From positions 25,168,451-25,232,450 of the forward strand of contig CM043948.1 in the NCBI GenBank assembly GCA_014529385.2: DNA of 64,000 nt, given 5' to 3'. This document shows, piece by piece, positions 54,193-64,000 of the stretch. Below the pieces are notes generated by a model. It ran no database searches. It saw nothing but the letters and a program-made list of their open reading frames with translations, and was not told the DNA's origin. The DNA comes from Adiantum capillus-veneris. Lineage: Eukaryota > Streptophyta > Polypodiopsida > Polypodiales > Pteridaceae. The position numbers and the translations under genes are program-made. The first letter of the stretch is position 1, and the number at the start of each line of letters is the position of its first letter.

Positions 54193-56409
54193 ATGGCTGA
54201 CAACAACAACACAGATGTGTTCAAGATGTTTGCTGCTGAGGACAGGTTGGATGGGGACAACTACCCTATGTGGGCTTATATGATGCAACATGTTCTTGTG
54301 TCAAAGGGTGTCTGGAACATTGTGCAGGGCATTGATGTACGTCCTGGTTCTGAGGATGTAGGCGATGTTGAGGATGTTGCAGCTCTTGCTGCAAGGATTG
54401 CAGCTGTTAGAGTTGTTTTGCCTACGGCAGAACAAGCTCGTTGGGATGTTAAGGATGCACAAGCTCATGCATTGATTGCGTTGTCTGTGAAGCGCATCAT
54501 TGTTCCTCACATCCGTTCAGCAAAATCTGCAAAACAGGCTTGGGATATTCTAGCAGGTCTTTATGCAAGCCGCAATGAGGCTAAAATTGCTTTGCTGCGT
54601 AAAGAGCTGGAGTCGAAGATTATGCATGAGGAAGATGATATGGACGCTTTCCTTGCTAGTGTCAAGGATATCAATGAGCAACTTATTTCTGCAGGTGAAG
54701 TTATTTCAAACAGTTTCCTTGTGCAGACTGTTCTTGATGCCTTACCAGATTCTTACCAAACTTTTGCTAGTACTTGGAGACTTATGACCCAAGGAAATCC
54801 AAAAGTTGTCAAGTTTGATGCATTATGCACATTGCTGTTGCAAGAGTCACTTTCCAGAAAAAACAGGACTAGACAGCGTGGAGTTGAACAGGCTTTTATT
54901 GCTTCTCAAAGAAAGGGTGGTAACAGCAATGCAGCCACTTCTTATGGTTCTGCTGCGAGTGGCAAAAATTCTTTTCCTAATGCTTCTACTAGCAACAATT
55001 CGTTTGGAAATTCTGGTGATAAGGGCAAAAAGAAGATGCGTTGCCATTATTGTAAAGCCAATGATCACTTGATCAAGTCGTGTCCTAAGTTGAAAGCCAA
55101 AGAGGCTAAGAAGAAAGAGGGTGGTTCCACTACAAATGCTGGTTCCACTACAAATGCAGCCATTGTTGAGTCTTCTGTGAAAGGAGACTGTGTTGCTGAT
55201 GTTGATGCAGAATGGGCTTTTAGCGCAGAGTGCACTTACAATCCTGCTGTCCATGATGCATGCTTGTCAGTTGTTGTTGCAGATTCACATGTGTGGTATT
55301 TTGACAGTGGTGCTACAAAGCACATTACCTCACATAGTGAATTGTTTATCTCTCTCGAGTCTGTCCCTCATGGGAATTCAGTCATTTGTGCCAACAATGC
55401 CTCTTATCCAGTTCAGGGAGTTGGAAAGATTGTACTTACTGCTGCTAATGGCAGTTCTTTCACACTTGTTGATGCACTTTATGTACCTGGGATCAAGAAG
55501 AATCTCTTGTCTGTATCCGCACTTGCTAGACTTGGACTTGTAGTCAAATTTGTGGATGACAGATATACAGTTCATGATCTCAGTTTTGGTGATGAAATTG
55601 TTGCATCTGGCCTTTTGTGCCGTGGGCTATATAAGCTCACTTTGTATGACAATTGTGGCCAAAATTTTGCAAATGCTGTTGCCGATTCAAGGGCTATTTC
55701 AGATGCAAAACTTTGGCATCCACGTTTTGGTCATCTGAATTTTGCCAGTTTGCTGCGTTTGCAGAAATCTGATATGGTTGCTTCTTTGCCGCCTCTTGAA
55801 GCACCTGTCAAACATGTTTGTGAAGGCTGTATTTTGGGTAAGATGCAGCGTTCTAAGTTTCCAAAGGATGGTTCAGTTTGGGCCACATGCAGGTTGCAGC
55901 TTGTGCATAGTGATGTTTGTGGGCCCATGCAAACTCCGTCCTTGGGCAATTACCTGTACTTCGTGACTTTCATTGATGATTACTCCAAGCGTGCATGGGT
56001 ATTTCCGCTTAAAGAGAAGTCCGAAGTTTTTATGAGCTTCAAACAGTTTTTGGCTATGGCTGAAAATGTCTCGAAATGTACTATGGGCACCCTCCGTTCC
56101 GATCGAGGGGGGGAGTATATGTCTCATGAATTTAATGCATTTCTGGCTAGTCGTGGGATAAAACACCAATGTACAGTGCCTTATACACCTCAGCAAAATG
56201 GTGTTGCTAAGAGGAAAAACAGGTCACTGATGGAAATGGCACGATGTATGGTCAAAAGTCAAGCTTTGCCGCATTCTTTTTGGCTTGAGGCCATAATGTG
56301 TGCCACTTATGTACTTAACAGGTATCCTACGAAAGCTTTGCAGTCTATTACTCCATATGAAGCATGGACACTTTGTTGCCTCTTTTCAGTGGTGGAAATA
56401 CGAATGTAA
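54193..56409 (+). pseudogene. Copia polyprotein part 1: gag, protease, integrase
   Basis: MADNNNTDVFKMFAAEDRLD starts at 54193 (an upstream in-frame Met at 54106 is in the leader). Domains: UBN2-type gag, zinc knuckle CHYCKANDHLIKSC (about 55041-55082), protease WYFDSGATKHIT (D-S-G-A intact, about 55300), integrase zinc part (LWHPRFGHLNFASLL, CEGCILGKM) and core (HSDVCGPMQTPSLGNYLYFV, SDRGGEYMS). In PQQNGVAKRKNR the catalytic Glu of the D-D-E triad is Lys (AAG at 56209). The frame ends shortly after YEAW; the region between integrase and RT is deleted and the frame shifts at about 56365-56409. Confidence 0.93.
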
Positions 56410-58214
56410 GTTCCAATGAGGCAAATGTACAGCCTATGGGGGTTTCTGAAAATGTTACAGATCAGCCTATTACTGATGCAGATGTACATGATGTACTTGA
56501 TGAGGAAAGGGCTGAAAATGAGCAGGCTAGAGGTATGCCAAAATGGCTTGTGCACACTTTGCGTGACAGTAAATTGGATGCACCTTTGTCTAGTCGTACT
56601 CGTTCAGGCTCTCGCCATGCATCTTATGCATCAGATTGTTATGCTTTGGCTGTGTCTAACTTACATGATGTTGAGGAGCCTCTGTCTTTTGATGAAGCAC
56701 AGAATTTAGAAAATTGGATGGCTCCCATGCAATCAGAATATGATGCACTTATAGAAAATTACACATGGACTTTATGTGATTTGCCTCCTGGCAAAAAGGC
56801 CATTGGTACGAAGTGGGTTTACAAGTTGAAACGCAAGCCGGATGGTGAGATCGATCGCCATAAGGCTCGACTTGTTGCAAAAGATTATGCACAGCAAAAA
56901 GGCATAGATTATGAAGAGACTTTTGCTCCCACTTGTCGTATGACTACTGTGTGTTTTCTATGTGCATTGGCAGCTCATTTTGGTTGGGATGTACATCAAT
57001 CAGACATTGTTACTTCTTTCTTGAATGGTGACATATTTGAGGAAGTTTATGTAACGCAGCCTCGCAGTTTTGTCATAAAAGGACAAGAGGACAAAGTGTG
57101 CAAATGTAAGAAGGCTTTGTATGGGTTGAAGCAATCCCCTCGTGCTTGGTATGAGAAAGCTGACACTCATTTGGTTAAACAAGGCTTTCGTAACAGTCCA
57201 ACAGAAAGCACATTGTATGTAAAGCGTGAGGATGATGTATTTCTCATTGTGGTTCTTTATGTCGATGATTTGCTGATCACTGGACCAAATGAGAGACATA
57301 TTGCTGAATTTAAGGCTGATTTGAATGCTACTTTCAAGATGAAAGATTTGGGGCTGTTGCATCATTATTTGGGTATACGGTTTAAGCAGTGTGATGGTGG
57401 TATTGCCTTGTGTCAGAAAAGTTACATAGAGACATTGCTATGTAAGTTTGGACTTGAGGATTGCAAACCTATTGCCACTCCCATGGAAACAGGTTTGAAG
57501 TTGAGTCTACATGATGTTGGCGATCCTGCTGATGTCACTCTTTACCAAACTACTGTTGGCTGCCTCATTTATGTATACAACACGAGGCCAGATATTCAAT
57601 TTGCAGTCTCACAAGTCAGCAGATTTATGCATAGCCTAGGGCCTAAGCATTGGCAGGCTGTCAAGAGGATTTTCCGCTACCTTAGTGGCACTTTACATCT
57701 TGGCTTGTTTTATCCCAAGGGGGGATCATTGCCACCAGACTTACATGCTTTTTCGGACTCAGATTGGGCTGGTTGTTTTGACACGCGAGTGTCCACAAGT
57801 GGTTTTTGTTTCATGCTTGGTAGTTCATGTATATCATGGTTGAGCAAGAAGCAACCTACTGTGGCCACTTCGAGTTGTGAGGCTGAGTACAACGCAGTCT
57901 TCACAGCTACGGTTGAGTGTATATGGCTCAGACGCCTTATGGCTGATATGGGTGTTGGACAGGACACTGCCAACACTATCTACACTGACAGTCAGAGTGC
58001 ATTGGCAGTTGCGAGGAACCCAGTTTTTCATGCTCGCACAAAGCACATTGAGGTGCATTACCACTATGTTAGGGAGAGGCTCTCAGCAGGAGAGATCAGC
58101 TTGGCTTATGTGCCAACAGAGGACAACCTTGCAGATCTTTTCACAAAGGCATTGTCTCGTGAGAAGCTTGAAGCTTTCCGCAAAGCTTTGGGCTTACTCC
58201 CCTTTGTGGATTGA
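56400..58214 (+). pseudogene. Copia polyprotein part 2: reverse transcriptase and RNase H
   Basis: The frame is open to 58214. RT: WVYKLKRKPDGEIDRHKARL, QSDIVTSFLNGDIFEEVYV (the conserved motif A Asp is kept), KALYGLKQSPRAWYEK and VVLYVDDLLITGP (YVDD at about 57258). RNase H: AFSDSDWAGCFDTRVSTSGF, SSCEAEYNAVFTA, IYTDSQSALAVARN and HIEVHYHYVRE. Both enzymatic domains look intact; the element is disabled mainly by the upstream deletion and the integrase change. Polypurine tract and LTR follow. Confidence 0.93.
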
Positions 58215-58289
58215 TCATGTGCTCAGGGCATGGCACTTCCCTTTACTCATGTGCCAGCTCTCGTTCACCGCATCACTCGAGGGGGGATT

Positions 58290-58516
58290 TGTTACCATAT
58301 ACATGTGGTAGTGATGTGTGTGAACACACTAGGACCACCAGGGCATTTTTTCCCTCTTTAGGAGGTTTTTTCCCCCGAGCATTGTATATACGCCCATCAC
58401 TCTAGGGCTATCTATCTTTTCATTGCACACTAAGTAACACTCTCTCTATTGTGTGCCTTGAGCTTCCTTCCTCTTCTCCAAGCTGTGTGCGTTTCTCTGC
58501 AACCCTAATTCCAACA
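58290..58516 (+). repeat. Copia 3' LTR
   Basis: 227 bp, TGTTACCATATACATG...CCTAATTCCAACA, followed by GTTGC. Confidence 0.93.
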
Positions 58517-58521
58517 GTTGC

Positions 58522-60071
58522 TGTTCAAGAATGGATGCATACAACCGTGCCAACGTGTGCCCTATCATAATAGAACGGTAGTTCCCTAGCACCATGGGGT
58601 CCCCTGCCTTGAAGAGAGGTACAATAGTAGATAATCTCCAAGACTCGGGTAGTCCCTCACACATGACACGGTTAAACAACCGCGCAAGAATCTCTGACAG
58701 TAAATCTCTAGCATGTATCAAGTGCTCTGCCACCAAACCATCATGATCATATGCTCTCCTAGTCCTCATCCTGTCAATGGCGTTCTTAACCATCTCAGTG
58801 GTAAAGAAGGTACTAGTGGCTGGATATGGCTCTAGAGGGTCTGGTAATGGTGGTTGCCCAGGTACTGTATATAATGATGTTGCATACTGATTCCAAATCT
58901 CGGGAGAAGTAATCACTGGAAGAGGTGAGTGCTCATGGAAGAGACGCCAAGCCTCACCTGAATCTCGACTCAAAAAGAGCTGATACAAATCACGTTCCAT
59001 CTGGGCTAAAAAGGACCGCTTCTTCCGTCGCACTAAACGCCGAAGGGCAATCCGAGACTTTCTATATGTAATGACTCCAAGTATAAGCTCGCTCTGAATC
59101 TGAACTCTCATCTCTCTGCACTCCTCATCATACCAACTATTGTGAGGCATGTTCCCAGAACGTCTTCTCTGACCTGGTTGAGTGTGTGGGTATGCCTCTG
59201 CTGCTGCCCCATGCAAGATCTTTGTCAATAGAGTGGTGATCTCCTCCACGGTATATACAGGCTCGGCTGCCCACATCCGCCTGTAAATCTCCTCCACATA
59301 AACTGAGTCCGTCTCTGGTGTAAAAGTATACCATGTGTGTGCAATCCTCCATGGTGTCTGAGAGGCAATATACTGGAAAGAGATTGAAAAAGTCAGGAGA
59401 GCATGGTCCACTGCTACTCCAACAGGTCTAGGTCCCACACTGAGATCATGAATACTAGAGATGAAGCTCAGTGAAGTCATGACATAGTCCACTGTACTGG
59501 CCCCATGTCTTTGTGGAAAGCATATGAATCCCCCAGACGAAGGAAAAATCTCTAGACCATTAAGTATGGCCAAACCATGCGTAGTCATCATCTCCATGAG
59601 ATATCTTCCATACTCTGTGTGCTCTCTATCCTGTGAGTGTCTGTCAAGCCCCATCTATGACATATCCATCTCTCTAAGCATCTCCTCCGAGGTATCATAA
59701 AATACCATTTGGGAGTTGGCCGTCCTGGCATTAAAGTCTCCCAAGAGAATGATATCTCCATCTCTAGAGAACTCCCATATGTCATCATCAAGTATAGAGA
59801 AAGGGGATTGCCCTCTAGGTGAGGTATAGACTGATGTGCTATGGGGAAAGTAACATATAGCAATGTATAAGAATCTGCCCGTCTCAGCTCTCAGTCTCAC
59901 CCACATGTATCTCGCCTGGTCATCTCTCCGGACAATCTGTAATAGCGGTTGCAACTCCTCCCTGAATAAGACTGCTACCCCCCCTGAACCTCGACTCCCA
60001 TGCTGGGATCTAGTGTCTGGCCGACAAGCTGACTTCCATGAATAACCAGTCACACTTGGCATCAACTGTCC
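58522..60071 (-). pseudogene. LINE ORF2 endonuclease and RT N-terminal half, copy H
   Basis: From the 5' end (60071): MPSVTGYSWKSACRPDTRSQ, GSGGVAVLFREELQPLL, SRDGDIILLGDFNARTANSQ; then from 59654 a 402-codon frame with YVMTSLSFISSIHDL, VAVDHALLTFSISF (last endonuclease His motif), HNSWYDEECREMRVQIQSEL, and the RT start AEHLIHARDLLSEILARLFN, GLPESWRLSTIVPLFKAGDP. It joins the other half across the Copia insertion. The first endonuclease motifs are missing by 5' truncation. Confidence 0.9.
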
Positions 60072-60091
60072 AGAGAGAGAGAGAGAGAGAG
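60072..60091. repeat. (GA)n tract, right side of LINE copy H
   Basis: 20 bp of GA between the truncated LINE 5' end and the LTR sequence GTCGACACGGCCCAACGG. Confidence 0.95.
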
Positions 60092-60556
60092 TCGACACGG
60101 CCCAACGGAGTTCCTTGCCCAAAGGTATTGGCCCCAAAGTTCGGTGCCCCTTTCGGTATTTATTTTTCATTTATCATTGCAAAGTACAACTCCCGAGGGA
60201 CCTCTGCTCTCAGACTCTGCGTCGAGATGCTCAGCACAGTAAGGTCCCTACAGGTCCTTATAAACATTACAAGGGATGCTAAAAGCAGAGCCCCAAAAAG
60301 CTTAAACTCAAAAGCAGTTGAGTCCCAAAAGCAACTGGCTCCAAAATCTACCCCAAAAAAAAAATAGCCAGCGTGATTTGCGGAAATCCATACAGCTGCC
60401 ATGTCATCAGCCAGTGAGCGCAATCTGCGAACAGTCCGTACATCTGCCACGTCAGCAATCAGCGCAAAATGGGGGGGTTCTTGCCACATCATCAATTCTT
60501 GCCACATCATCAATTCTGTCCGCGGGGTGGTCATGCCACATCATCACTTTGTGACA
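60092..60556 (-). repeat. Minus-strand Gypsy 3' LTR, U3-R part (right of LINE insertion)
   Basis: On the minus strand it starts TGTCACAAAGTGATGATGTGG at 60556 and ends GCCGTGTCGAC next to the CT tract. It contains GCCACGTCAGC (ABRE-like, on the plus strand near 60448) and the CCGAAAGGGGCACCGAAC block. Without the LINE, the LTR would be about 580 bp, the family size. Confidence 0.88.
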
Positions 60557-61956
60557 CACCCCCCTCTTGAAAGAATCGTAATCGCCCTCGATTACGCTTG
60601 CAAAACCGACATAAGCCAGAAACTAGTTCAGCAGACACTGACTCTTAAGTACTGACGCACTAGACGACACCAATCCAACACTTGCACACAATCATTGAAC
60701 AATCATATCACAATCATATCACTTTGTGTTGAGATCTCAGATGAGAATCAGGATCTATCGGCAACGTACTTAGCAATCACATCTAGATCTACACAAATCT
60801 CACCAATGCCTTGATTGACTAAAGTCTTGTTACTATCCGTTCCATCACATCTCTTCGGAGGACCATAGAGAAATGCTACAGTCATTTCGTCTTTAAACAT
60901 GCACTCTAAAAACAACTCACATAAAAGATCACATTCAGATGACATCACATTCATTCCAAATCTCAGACCATGACTGCCAGCAACGTATTTAGTAACCACA
61001 TCTAGATCCATTCCGGACCTCAATGATGTTGGGTTAACTAATCCCATATTGCGATCATGTCTAGAGAGATTTTCGACTCAAGCACCATCGTGTGCAAGTA
61101 ATGATTTTCGGGGATCCCATGTCAAAGTACTTCTCTCATAAAGTCATTAGTAGAATACTAACCAGCCGTTACGTATCCCTGAAATTCAAAAGAAAATTAG
61201 TGACTTTAATCATATCTAGGTAATATGTGACAAAGGAGTGGAGTAACTCCCCTCTTGTGCAATCCCGACTGCACAAGATTCAACCCTGCTGATGTCCGGA
61301 ATCTTTCGGAATAGACAAAGCTTAAACCGAAAATATCAAGGTAAAGTTCTAGTATCTGAGGAGTATCTGCTAGGTCCTCCTCCTCCATCCATTTTGCATT
61401 TAATGCCTGATGGTTCTTAACTAAGAACTACCGTTCACTTTACCTTCTCTTTCCTGTCGTGGAAAGCCAGTATCTGTTTCGGAACGAGTATCTCCTCGCT
61501 CTCTTTCACTTCTGTATTTTTCTCAGTCATTTTCAAGTGATGCCAAGTTGTGATGACATCTCTTGCATATTCAACTGATATCCAAGTTTATGTGAAAATT
61601 GTCTTGAATTTTAATCACGTTGCAGGTACTTCTCTGCGTAACAACAGAGTAGACCACCATGTCAATACAATTCCTTTCAAGTAAGATGCTGCCTTTCGCT
61701 CCCCGGAAAATTCTGAAAACCGCTCTCAAGAGAAGGTGATGTCAAATTGTTGTACAAACTCAAGGGCTCGATGGGTGTCGTGGTAGCCTGAAAACGTCTT
61801 AAACTTGATGGTCTGACTCCCTTTCTTGAACTCCTTGGTTTTCTTGTTGAAATGGTCATTGTCAAAAGAGGACGAGCTCTCCTCCACTGAATTGCTAGAT
61901 GGCCTTCCATGCCTCCTAGACTTTGTTTCAAAAATCTACTTCAAAAGAATCTTGTC

Positions 61957-63447
61957 TTAGGTGCTTAGAAATTGAAGAACCTTCTTAGCACCCTCGAATA
62001 ATTCAAATGGCGCCTTCCCCGTGTATTGGTGTAGGCAAACTCCACCAAGCGCAAAAATTTTTCCCATTAAGTCTTCTAATCCAAAAAAAAAAAAGACTAA
62101 CAAATTCAAAACCATTGAATCAGATATCTCAAATTGCCCATCTGTCTTCGGGTGGAACGAGGATGAGAACTGCAACCGCGTGCCAATGTTCTCCCAGATT
62201 GCCGTCCAAAACAACTAGTAGACCGGGGATCTATGTCTGAAATAATGGACTCAGGCATGCCATATATTCGAACAGTTTCGCCAAATGATCGGGCTTAATT
62301 GTCTTCTTTACCGCAGAGCAGTGAGCCTTCTTACTCAATCCATCGCAATGCTTTCCCAGAGGCGGGTGGGAATGGGTAAAGGTTGTAGTAGTCCCTATGC
62401 CTTATGCCTGTCAAAACTTGACCTTTTGGCATACAACTACGAACAAAGTCATCCACATCTTTTCTTAGGCAAGGGCCAATAGAAGTAATGCTCCACACCT
62501 TTCAAGGTGGTATCTATGCCGCGGTGGCCTTCAAAAGGTGGACAATGGCACTGTGTCAAAAACTTTTCCCTCAAATGCTATGTAACACACAACATCTTTT
62601 TCCGCATCAAATAGTCTTCTCGCATGGAAATAGCCTGAAACTGTCTCCCCATTCTGTATGCTGGTAAAAATATTAGCAAAGTCGGGATCCGTGGTGTATT
62701 GATCAACCATATCCCCGAAGCTTCTGTGATGAATCGCGGAAATAGCTAGAATCAAGGGCTTCCAAGGCAAGGCATCCGCCACTAAATTCTTTTGTCCCTG
62801 AACATGTACAATCTGGAAGTGAAATTGTGACAGGATGTTAGCCCATTGCATCTGCTTTTCTAAAAGTTGCTTCTGTGACAAGAAGCAGCGTAAACTCTGA
62901 TGATCCGTAAAGACTGTAAAATCAGCTCCGAGTAAATAGTGTCGTCACTGAGCAAGAGCATGTATCACTGTCCATATCTCGTTGTCATAAATTTTTGCAA
63001 CCATGTCAAGACGTAAAAACATCCTGCTCTCGAAAGCAATTACATGGCCTTCTTGCATCATGACTGCTCCCAAACTGCGACCATAAGCATCACTGTAAAC
63101 TTCGATTGTCTTTTGCAAGTCTGGTAAGGCCAACACGAGTTCAGTAGTCAACTTTCTTTGAGAGTCCCGAAGGCTGCAATCTTTGTCGGTCCCAAGTAAA
63201 AGGAACTCCTTTTTGAGTCAGCATATGCAAATGAGATACTCTCTCTGCAAATTTTCCAATGAACCATCGATAATATGAGCACAAGCCGAGATAAACTTCG
63301 AACCTCATGAACACTCTTCAAATCAGGCCAATAACAAATAGTCTCAATTTTGGCCGGGTCCATCTTTACCCCTACTGCTGAGACAATATGTCCCATGAAT
63401 TGTATCTCAGGAAAGAAAAATTCGCTCTTTTTTGCATTTATATCCAA
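61957..63447 (-). pseudogene. Gypsy RT, RNase H and integrase fragments, right element
   Basis: 63447-63148: MDINAKKSEFFFPEIQFMGH and AVGVKMDPAKIETICYWPDL (RT, after the FxDD motif). 63151-62945: DLQKTIEVYSDAYGRSLGAV. 62881-62531: FHFQIVHVQGQKNLVADALP (RNase H end). About 62500-62350: the integrase zinc region in broken frames. 62214-61957: MFWTAIWENIGTRLQFSSSF and HPKTDGQFEI (integrase core Glu region). Several deletions. Confidence 0.85.
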
Positions 63448-64000
63448 TTTATGCTTCTGCAGTGCCTATAAATCTCTCTAAAAATCCCAAAAGTCGTCCT
63501 GAAAATTGTCTTGTAGATGTCTCCAGGAGAAATTCAGATCTGATGATAACCACTCTTCATATCAATTCGGCAAGTAGAACCCTGAAGTTTGTTGAGTATA
63601 TCATCGATCCTCATAATGTGGAAATTTGTTCTGGTTCATTGTTTCTTTATTTTGGCCTCGGCTAACTCTGTAAGATGGCCGGTTCGGTGGTGTACTACTG
63701 GGAATCAATCATGTGATCGTCAAGACGTGAAGGAAGCAACTTGCCGGGTACACCCTCAGAGAAACAGTAGCCTGAGATTTTAGAAAAAAATCTTGTCGTT
63801 CCTTTTCGAGGTCAAACATATTCGACCTTCAATTGTCATTCAATTTGTTCAAGGAAATCGAGTAAAGAAAACTGGATTTCATCAAGTACAATCTCTTTGC
63901 CCTTCTCATTTGTCAAAGTCACTTTCTTAGCCCGATAGTCAACCACGGCGTTGTTCTTGTGATACCAAAGGATTCCTAGGAGGACATCACACCCTTCCAA
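63448..64000 (-). pseudogene. Gypsy protease and RT start, collapsed by deletions, right element
   Basis: 63460-63650 retains only short, out-of-frame pieces of the first RT motifs (the FxDD segment is gone), and 63650-63800 the protease-RT linker. At the window edge (63930-64000) the minus strand reads LEGCDVLLGI and KNNAVVDYRAKK of the protease. Confidence 0.75.

Larger units (their letters stand above)
53635..58516 (+). mobile_element. Ty1/Copia element with LTRs and GTTGC target duplications
   Basis: 4.88 kb. LTRs 53635-53854 and 58290-58516 start TGTTACCATATACATGTGG and end CCAACA (3' copy). The target duplication is GTTGC (53630-53634 and 58517-58521). The polypurine tract GAGGGGGGAT (58279-58288) precedes the 3' LTR. 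The 5' LTR end and primer binding site are fused by a small deletion: only CAGAGCAGGT of the expected TGGTATCAGAGCAGGT remains. The two LTRs are very similar, so this is the youngest insertion with LTRs here. It is nested in LINE copy H. Confidence 0.95.
51521..60071 (-). mobile_element. LINE (GA-associated family), copy H, inserted in an LTR microsatellite and split by Copia
   Basis: About 3.7 kb of LINE: 51521-53634 and 58522-60071, with the Copia element plus one GTTGC duplicate between them. It is 5' truncated in the endonuclease (the sequence stops at TGGCATCAACTGTC where copy F continues). GA tracts lie on both sides (51486-51520 and 60072-60091), and beyond them the two halves of one Gypsy LTR. 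Confidence 0.92.
47267..64000 (+). other. Second giant intron (at least 16.7 kb, runs past window)
   Basis: It starts with donor GTAATTTG. No Walker B exon (D-E-P-T-S-A-L-D type) was seen in any + frame to the window end. The intron holds LINE tails, an unclassified repeat, Gypsy LTRs, a Copia element and a minus-strand Gypsy. Confidence 0.75.
60557..64000 (-). mobile_element. Minus-strand Gypsy chromovirus-type element, decayed, 5' end beyond window
   Basis: The 3' end has the polypurine tract CAAGAGGGGGG (minus, about 60559-60570) and the hairpin GTAATCG-CCCT-CGATTAC (60578-60595), then about 600 bp non-coding. Upstream come chromodomain (61388-61206: MEEEDLADTPQILELYLDIF), integrase, RNase H, RT and protease fragments. 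Homologous to 4751-5542 and to the element at 7352. Confidence 0.88.

Noticed and set aside
47267-64000. Walker B exon of the ABC transporter
   Set aside because: No D-E-P-T-S-A-L-D-like coding stretch with an acceptor was seen on the plus strand to the window end, so the next exon must lie beyond.

Overview
This is nuclear DNA of a land plant with a very large, transposon-filled genome. The mix of chromodomain Ty3/Gypsy elements, Ty1/Copia, plant-type L1, LINEs with a coiled-coil/RRM-like ORF1, and a Penelope-like element fits a fern or another non-flowering vascular plant better than an angiosperm. That placement is inference from the families present and is not proven by the window.

The only recognisable host gene is on the + strand and spans the whole window. 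Bases 1-96 and 47079-47266 are two consecutive exons of an ABC transporter ATPase of the STAR1/ABCI17 type. They join in phase (phase 1) without losing a residue, so the DNA between them is a single intron of 46,982 bp. A second intron starts at 47267 and runs past the end of the window (at least 16.7 kb). Everything else described here lies inside these two introns.

Intron 1, left to right: unrecognised sequence (97-935); a mosaic of broken chromovirus (Gypsy) LTRs and internal pieces in both orientations (936-7351); a complete Gypsy element with TATCC target duplications (7352-21136) nested in an older minus-strand Gypsy (6753-7351 and 21142-23085) and itself split by a 7-kb L1 (8573-15625); a decayed Penelope-like element (about 23090-25615); more Gypsy LTR DNA carrying a second, minus-strand L1 copy (26865-32924); an unclassified repeat; and then a chain of minus-strand LINEs of another family (33466-47021), nearly all bounded by (GA)n/(CT)n microsatellites. 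The last LINE of the chain ends next to a (GA)n tract only about 26 bp from the splice acceptor of the second exon.

Intron 2 continues the pattern: two short LINE tails in GA tracts (47391-48334); a 2.5-kb unclassified repeat (48335-50845); a Gypsy LTR; a LINE (51521-60071) inserted in the CT tract of a minus-strand Gypsy LTR and split in turn by a 4.9-kb Copia element with GTTGC duplications (53635-58516); and a decayed minus-strand Gypsy running off the right edge (60557-64000).

The main points of interest are the giant intron, the repeated association of one LINE family with GA/CT microsatellites (with one case where the pre-insertion site can be read), the Penelope-like element, and a small hairpin just upstream of the Gypsy polypurine tract that shows a compensatory base change. 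All transposon coding regions carry stops, frameshifts or lost catalytic residues, so I see no intact autonomous element. Boundaries given without a target duplication are approximate, to about 10-30 bp.
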